Positions 61,037-64,000 of a stretch of 64,000 bases of DNA are shown piece by piece. This DNA comes from Spirochaetota bacterium. GTDB lineage: Bacteria; Spirochaetota; JAAYUW01; JAOAHJ01. Below the pieces are notes generated by a model, which saw only the letters and a program-made list of their open reading frames with translations, did not search any database and had not been told where the DNA came from. Position 1 is the first letter of the stretch. Each line of letters begins with the position of its first letter. The position numbers and the translations under genes are program-made. Location of the stretch: positions 1 to 64,000 of the forward strand of contig JAOAHJ010000017.1 of assembly GCA_026415295.1 (NCBI GenBank), in the 5' to 3' direction.

Positions 61037-61064
61037 ATAATAGGCCAAAATATTTTGGTGTCAA
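61037..61064 (-). promoter_or_regulatory. Promoter and candidate LexA operator of the imuB-dnaE-lexA operon
   Basis: On the minus strand TTGACA (61064-61059) and TATTAT (61042-61037) are separated by 16 bases, a near-consensus sigma-70 promoter. The spacer holds the perfect 14-base palindrome CCAAAATATTTTGG (61045-61058), directly next to the -35 box. This is a classic repressor position. Since the operon encodes LexA, an SOS box is the simplest reading. The first ATG lies 20 bases from the -10 box. Confidence 0.75.
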
Positions 61065-61110
61065 GTTTAAATTTTATTATTTACTTTATTTTTATTTTTG
61101 TTAAATTTTG

Positions 61111-61340
61111 GTATGAGGTGCTTATAAAGCTTAATAGGGAATGAGGTGAAAATCCTCAACGCACCTGGGCACTGTAAGAAGGAGTGTAAACTTACTAAAA
61201 GGTAAGTTTATGTAAGTATGCTTTATGTCACTGTGTATACAAGAAATTTTACAAAATGCAGTCATCTGCAATTTCTTGTATATATGGGAAGACATAAAAC
61301 AATTTAATCCTTCAAGTCAGGAGACCTGCCTCAGATTAAA
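61111..61340 (+). ncRNA. Cobalamin (B12) riboswitch
   Basis: Conserved parts in order: GAGGTGC (61115-61121), AGGGAATGAGGTGAAAATCC (61136-61155), GCACTGTAAGAAGGAG (61169-61184) and the B12 box AAGTCAGGAGACCTGCCT (61314-61331). Between them is a variable extension with a long stem (about 61233-61285) built on ATACAAGAAAT and ATTTCTTGTAT. A terminator-like hairpin follows, so B12 should reduce expression of the binding protein downstream. Confidence 0.92.
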
Positions 61341-61345
61341 TAAAC

Positions 61346-61372
61346 TCTCCACCAGGGTTAATGGAGATTTTT
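61346..61372 (+). terminator. Riboswitch expression-platform hairpin
   Basis: TCTCCA (61346-61351) pairs with TGGAGA (61362-61367) and is followed by TTTTT. Located just after the B12 box, it is the likely off-state terminator of the riboswitch. The loop ACCAGGG-type sequence could also take part in loop-loop contact with the aptamer. Confidence 0.65.
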
Positions 61373-61480
61373 CATTTATATTTAATATTTAAACTTTTTT
61401 ATTTTATTTAGCCATTTTTCTGAACTGCCCCTATTAATTATTGAAAAATTAAAAGTAAAAAAAATTTTTTTGGAGGTTTT

Positions 61481-62482
61481 ATGAAAAAATTATTTAAGAA
61501 ATCCATTTTACTATTAACAATTTTTGTTTTCCTATTCTTTAGTTTTGCTGTATTTTTTGCTGGTAAAAGTGGATCTTCTTCTGATTTAAACAAAACAACT
61601 CAACAAAATGTTGCTATTGACTCACTAAAAAGAAATGTTGAGATTAAGGATTACCAGAGAGTTGGTATTTTAAACCCTGCTGTTATTAGAAACCTTGCAA
61701 TAGCTGGATATAACTTTAAAAATGTTATTGGAGTAGATTCTTTTACAAAAGATACCTATTTTAACCAAAAATATTTAGATCCATCAAATTTTAAAAACTC
61801 CATTTTCGCTAAATATAACTATAAAGAATTGCCATTAAAATCTGTTGAAATAATAGGAGATTTTAATGGTCCTAATGTTGAAAAAATTGTCTCATTAAAA
61901 ATTGATCTATTAGTTATCGATGTATCTTTCCCACAAAAGATAAAAGATCAACTTGATCAATTAAAGATTAATTATTTTGTTTTCTCTACATACAATACTT
62001 ATGATAACTTAAAAAATGATATTAATAACCTTTATAAGCTTTTTAAAATTGATCAAAAAGCTATAAATGATATAAACGGTTCAATTGGTAAACTTGAAAA
62101 AGATCTTATTGAACTTGCAAATAAATTCAAAAATAAGAAGGTTTTAATCATTGTATGGTATGATAATGGTTTTATGTGTGCTGGAAAAGATTCATTTCTA
62201 TCATCATTTTTTGAAAAATTTGGCTTCATTAATGTCATAAATACAAATGGCTATCCTGTTATATCAGATGAAACTTTTATAAACTTAAACCCAGATCATA
62301 TACTTGTTGCCTCTTCATATATGAATGTTGATGTTCTTAAAAAAGATATATATAAAAATATAAATGCAATAAAGAAAGGCTCTATTGTAACTATAGATGC
62401 TGAATTTGAAAATAAACTCTTACAACCTTCAAAAGAATCATGGGAAGCTTACAAGGAAATTTTTGGAAAGTTAAAAGATTAA
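61481..62482 (+). CDS. Periplasmic substrate-binding protein, probably for cobalamin/corrinoid
   Basis: Binding protein of the TroA/BtuF type. A signal peptide (about 1-27) is followed by two alpha/beta lobes: IEIKDYQRVGILNP-type start, VEKIVSLKIDLLVIDVS, a long linking helix (SIGKLEKDLIELANKFKNKK), and INLNPDHILVAS. No lipobox Cys is seen. The cobalamin riboswitch upstream argues for a B12 ligand rather than haem or siderophore. No permease or ATPase gene follows; they must be elsewhere. GGAGG precedes the ATG. Confidence 0.85.
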   Translation: MKKLFKKSILLLTIFVFLFFSFAVFFAGKSGSSSDLNKTTQQNVAIDSLKRNVEIKDYQRVGILNPAVIRNLAIAGYNFKNVIGVDSFTKDTYFNQKYLDPSNFKNSIFAKYNYKELPLKSVEIIGDFNGPNVEKIVSLKIDLLVIDVSFPQKIKDQLDQLKINYFVFSTYNTYDNLKNDINNLYKLFKIDQKAINDINGSIGKLEKDLIELANKFKNKKVLIIVWYDNGFMCAGKDSFLSSFFEKFGFINVINTNGYPVISDETFINLNPDHILVASSYMNVDVLKKDIYKNINAIKKGSIVTIDAEFENKLLQPSKESWEAYKEIFGKLKD

Positions 62483-62553
62483 TTTAAACCCAAATTTTTA
62501 TTTAAATTACTAAAACTCAAAAAAACTAAAATAAAAATTATTTAAATCATAAA

Positions 62554-62585
62554 AAAATGGGGCTCAAAAATATGAGCCCCATTTT
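62554..62585. terminator. Bidirectional rho-independent terminator
   Basis: A 13-base-pair perfect stem (AAAATGGGGCTCA with TGAGCCCCATTTT) with a 6-base loop lies between two converging genes, with A runs on the left and T on the right. It can end transcription from both the binding-protein and the lipoprotein genes. Confidence 0.93.
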
Positions 62586-62627
62586 ATAATTTTGATTATA
62601 AAATAAATATAATCAAAGTATATCTAA

Positions 62628-63392
62628 TTATTTTATTTTCTTCTTAAACTCTTCAACTGGTACAATTTCAGCAATCTTCATCTCATCTTTCCAATCTTTT
62701 CCTACAAATCTCCATTCTGCAAATCCAAATCCTTTAGCAAATACAACATAACCTGTATAAGCAGCAGTTCCTGATCTTCCATCTTCAAGTTTAATAGAAT
62801 ATGTATAACCATACTTTAACTGTAAACCTTCATAATCTTTTCCTAAAATCTGAAGCTTAACAGGTTTATCAAAAAACTTCTTAACTTTGTAGTTAAGTGT
62901 CATATTTTGTTTATAGTTATCTGAATATTTTGTATATGAGTAAGCATATTCAACAAGAAAATCAGATTTTAAATTCCAATATATAAATACAGGGTTTGCA
63001 GGTTGGTAAACTATCTCAACAGGTTGTCCTTTTGAGAATGTGTATGATTTATAAGTAACAAGTCCATCAGCAGTTATCTCAAAAATATCATATCCATCTT
63101 TTTCAAAATTTTCTTTAAACATATAATCATATAAATACTTTTTACCACCTTCCTCTTTAATTTCAAACATTTCATAATAAACTTCTGAAAGCTCCCCATC
63201 AGTATAATATTCCCATTTCAAAACTTTTTTAGCCATCTCTTCTAATGGGAAGTAATCCTTAAAATTAAAAGTTTGAATAGCTTGGACAGGTTGTTGAGTT
63301 TGTGTTTGTGTCTGTGTTTTAGCTGTCTGTCCACAAGAAAAAAATAATAAAACAGATAAAACAATAATTAAAACAAAAAGAAATTTTTTCAT
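62628..63392 (-). CDS. Lipoprotein, unknown function
   Basis: A 254-residue product starting with a lipoprotein signal peptide (MKKFLFVLIIVLSVLLFFSC); the Cys is the lipidation site. A Gln/Thr repeat (KTQTQTQTQQPVQ) follows as linker. The mature domain is beta-rich (WEYYTDGELSEVYYEMFEI and similar strands), without a family I know. ATG 63392 is chosen for its AAGGAG site; an upstream in-frame start would add 20 residues and spoil the signal peptide. Confidence 0.85.
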   Translation of the reverse strand: MKKFLFVLIIVLSVLLFFSCGQTAKTQTQTQTQQPVQAIQTFNFKDYFPLEEMAKKVLKWEYYTDGELSEVYYEMFEIKEEGGKKYLYDYMFKENFEKDGYDIFEITADGLVTYKSYTFSKGQPVEIVYQPANPVFIYWNLKSDFLVEYAYSYTKYSDNYKQNMTLNYKVKKFFDKPVKLQILGKDYEGLQLKYGYTYSIKLEDGRSGTAAYTGYVVFAKGFGFAEWRFVGKDWKDEMKIAEIVPVEEFKKKIK

Positions 63393-63573
63393 TTTTGACT
63401 CCTTAAAATATCGTTTACTTAATTTTAACAAAAAAAAAATAAATTTAAACAAAAATATATAAATTTTTTACAACTTTTTATTTAATAATTTAATATTTTT
63501 TCTTGTTTAAAAAATTTTTTCTTTTATAATTTTTGAAATTAAATTAATTTTCAAATTAAAAATAGGAGTTATT

Positions 63574-64000
63574 ATGAAAACTAAACTTATCAAACTTAGT
63601 ATTCCAAAAATAAGTTTTAAAACTTTTATAGTTTTTATTATCTTTTCTTTGCTATTTCTTTTTTTAGCAGCTGATACAAATGAATACTATACCTACACAA
63701 AACTTTCAAATGGCCTTGAACTTTATCTTGTTAAAAGGACAAAAATACCACTTGTTGCTTTTTATCTTGCTTTTAAGACAGGTGCATATAGAGAAACACC
63801 TGAATACGATGGGCTTACGCATCTTTTTGAACATATGTTTTTTAAAGCAAATAAAACTATGAAAACTGCAGTTGATTACTATGAATTTATGAATCGAACA
63901 GGTATTACTTATAATGGATGGACATCACAAGAAGAGGTTGTATACTATTTCATATGTCCAAAAGATAACATTAGAGATGCTGCTGATCTTATGTATAACT
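63574..64000 (+). CDS. M16-family zinc peptidase, partial (runs off the window)
   Basis: The ATG at 63574 follows AGGAG. An N-terminal basic stretch and one hydrophobic helix (about 20-36) suggest export or anchoring. The sequence then reads as an M16 peptidase: TKLSNGLELYLVKR, the strand VAFYLAFKTGAYRE, and the inverted zinc motif HLFEH in LTHLFEHMFFKA. The later Glu ligand and the second M16 half would lie beyond position 64000. About 142 residues are seen. Confidence 0.9.
   Translation, partial: MKTKLIKLSIPKISFKTFIVFIIFSLLFLFLAADTNEYYTYTKLSNGLELYLVKRTKIPLVAFYLAFKTGAYRETPEYDGLTHLFEHMFFKANKTMKTAVDYYEFMNRTGITYNGWTSQEEVVYYFICPKDNIRDAADLMYN

Larger units (their letters stand above)
61018..61480. 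other. Regulatory spacer between imuB-like and B12-binding protein genes
   Basis: This 463-base region has no gene. It contains the leftward SOS-type promoter (61037-61064), then the rightward cobalamin riboswitch (61111-61340), its terminator-like hairpin (61346-61372) and an AT-rich leader with the GGAGG ribosome site (61471-61475). Confidence 0.8.

Noticed and set aside
63680-63862. A 60-codon reading near the right end
   Set aside because: It lies in another frame inside the M16 peptidase gene that starts at 63574.

Overview
This is a very AT-rich window, coding on both strands with almost no spacer. It most likely comes from the chromosome of an anaerobic, motile spirochaete. The pointers are a periplasmic-type FlaB flagellin, a chemoreceptor whose C-terminus ends in the treponeme-like KFK(T/V) style, several HD-GYP/GGDEF regulators, and oxygen-sensitive enzymes (hybrid cluster protein, a 2-oxoacid:ferredoxin oxidoreductase, many 4Fe-4S proteins). 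I cannot name the genus. I saw no rRNA, tRNA, CRISPR array, transposase or phage gene.

Layout. 1-4.7 kb: ferredoxin-like protein plus hybrid cluster protein (hcp) under a palindromic promoter, an MFS exporter and a Bcp peroxiredoxin. 4.7-8.6 kb: a chemoreceptor-like protein lacking the CheA/CheW-binding tip, a frameshifted HD-GYP gene and the remnant of a class II glutamine amidotransferase; this is the decaying part of the window. 8.7-15.1 kb: YfcC-type carrier with a DUF2817 peptidase, an outer-membrane-type protein, a DMT permease, a small membrane protein and threonine aldolase. 15.1-20.9 kb: RNase H, Na/Pi symporter and phosphoglucomutase in overlapping order, then the CCA-adding enzyme. 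21-31 kb: flagellin, a DUF1858 protein, then the classic block rpsB-tsf-pyrH-frr-uppS-cdsA-dxr-rseP (transcribed leftward) with maf upstream. 31-38 kb: a TPR protein with an Mrr-like end, exported proteins of unknown function, an O-methyltransferase, a GAF/HD-GYP protein and rsmE. 38.4-40 kb: groEL without groES. 40.4-44.8 kb: HD-GYP, a ComFB-domain protein, an MBL-fold hydrolase, and a DUF1576-like membrane protein with a small partner. 44.9-50.6 kb: a leftward set with a MinD-like ATPase, ferredoxin, three oxidoreductase subunits and urocanate hydratase. 50.9-55.8 kb: a large GGDEF protein, a DUF362 ferredoxin protein and a response regulator. 55.8-61.1 kb: a leftward operon of an ImuB-like Y-family remnant, a divergent DnaE polymerase and LexA, driven by a consensus promoter with a perfect palindrome in its spacer. 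61.1-62.5 kb: cobalamin riboswitch and a periplasmic binding protein. 62.6-64 kb: a lipoprotein and the start of an M16 peptidase that runs off the window.

How the parts fit. Three themes recur. The first is cyclic-di-GMP signalling: one GGDEF, two intact and one broken HD-GYP, and a ComFB-domain candidate receptor. The second is anaerobic redox metabolism and amino-acid/peptide use: peptidase, threonine aldolase, urocanase, 2-oxoacid oxidation to ferredoxin. The third is an SOS mutagenesis cassette. This last one, with its own LexA and a candidate operator, is the most interesting system here: it looks like a reduced, rearranged relative of the ImuA-ImuB-DnaE2 mutasome.
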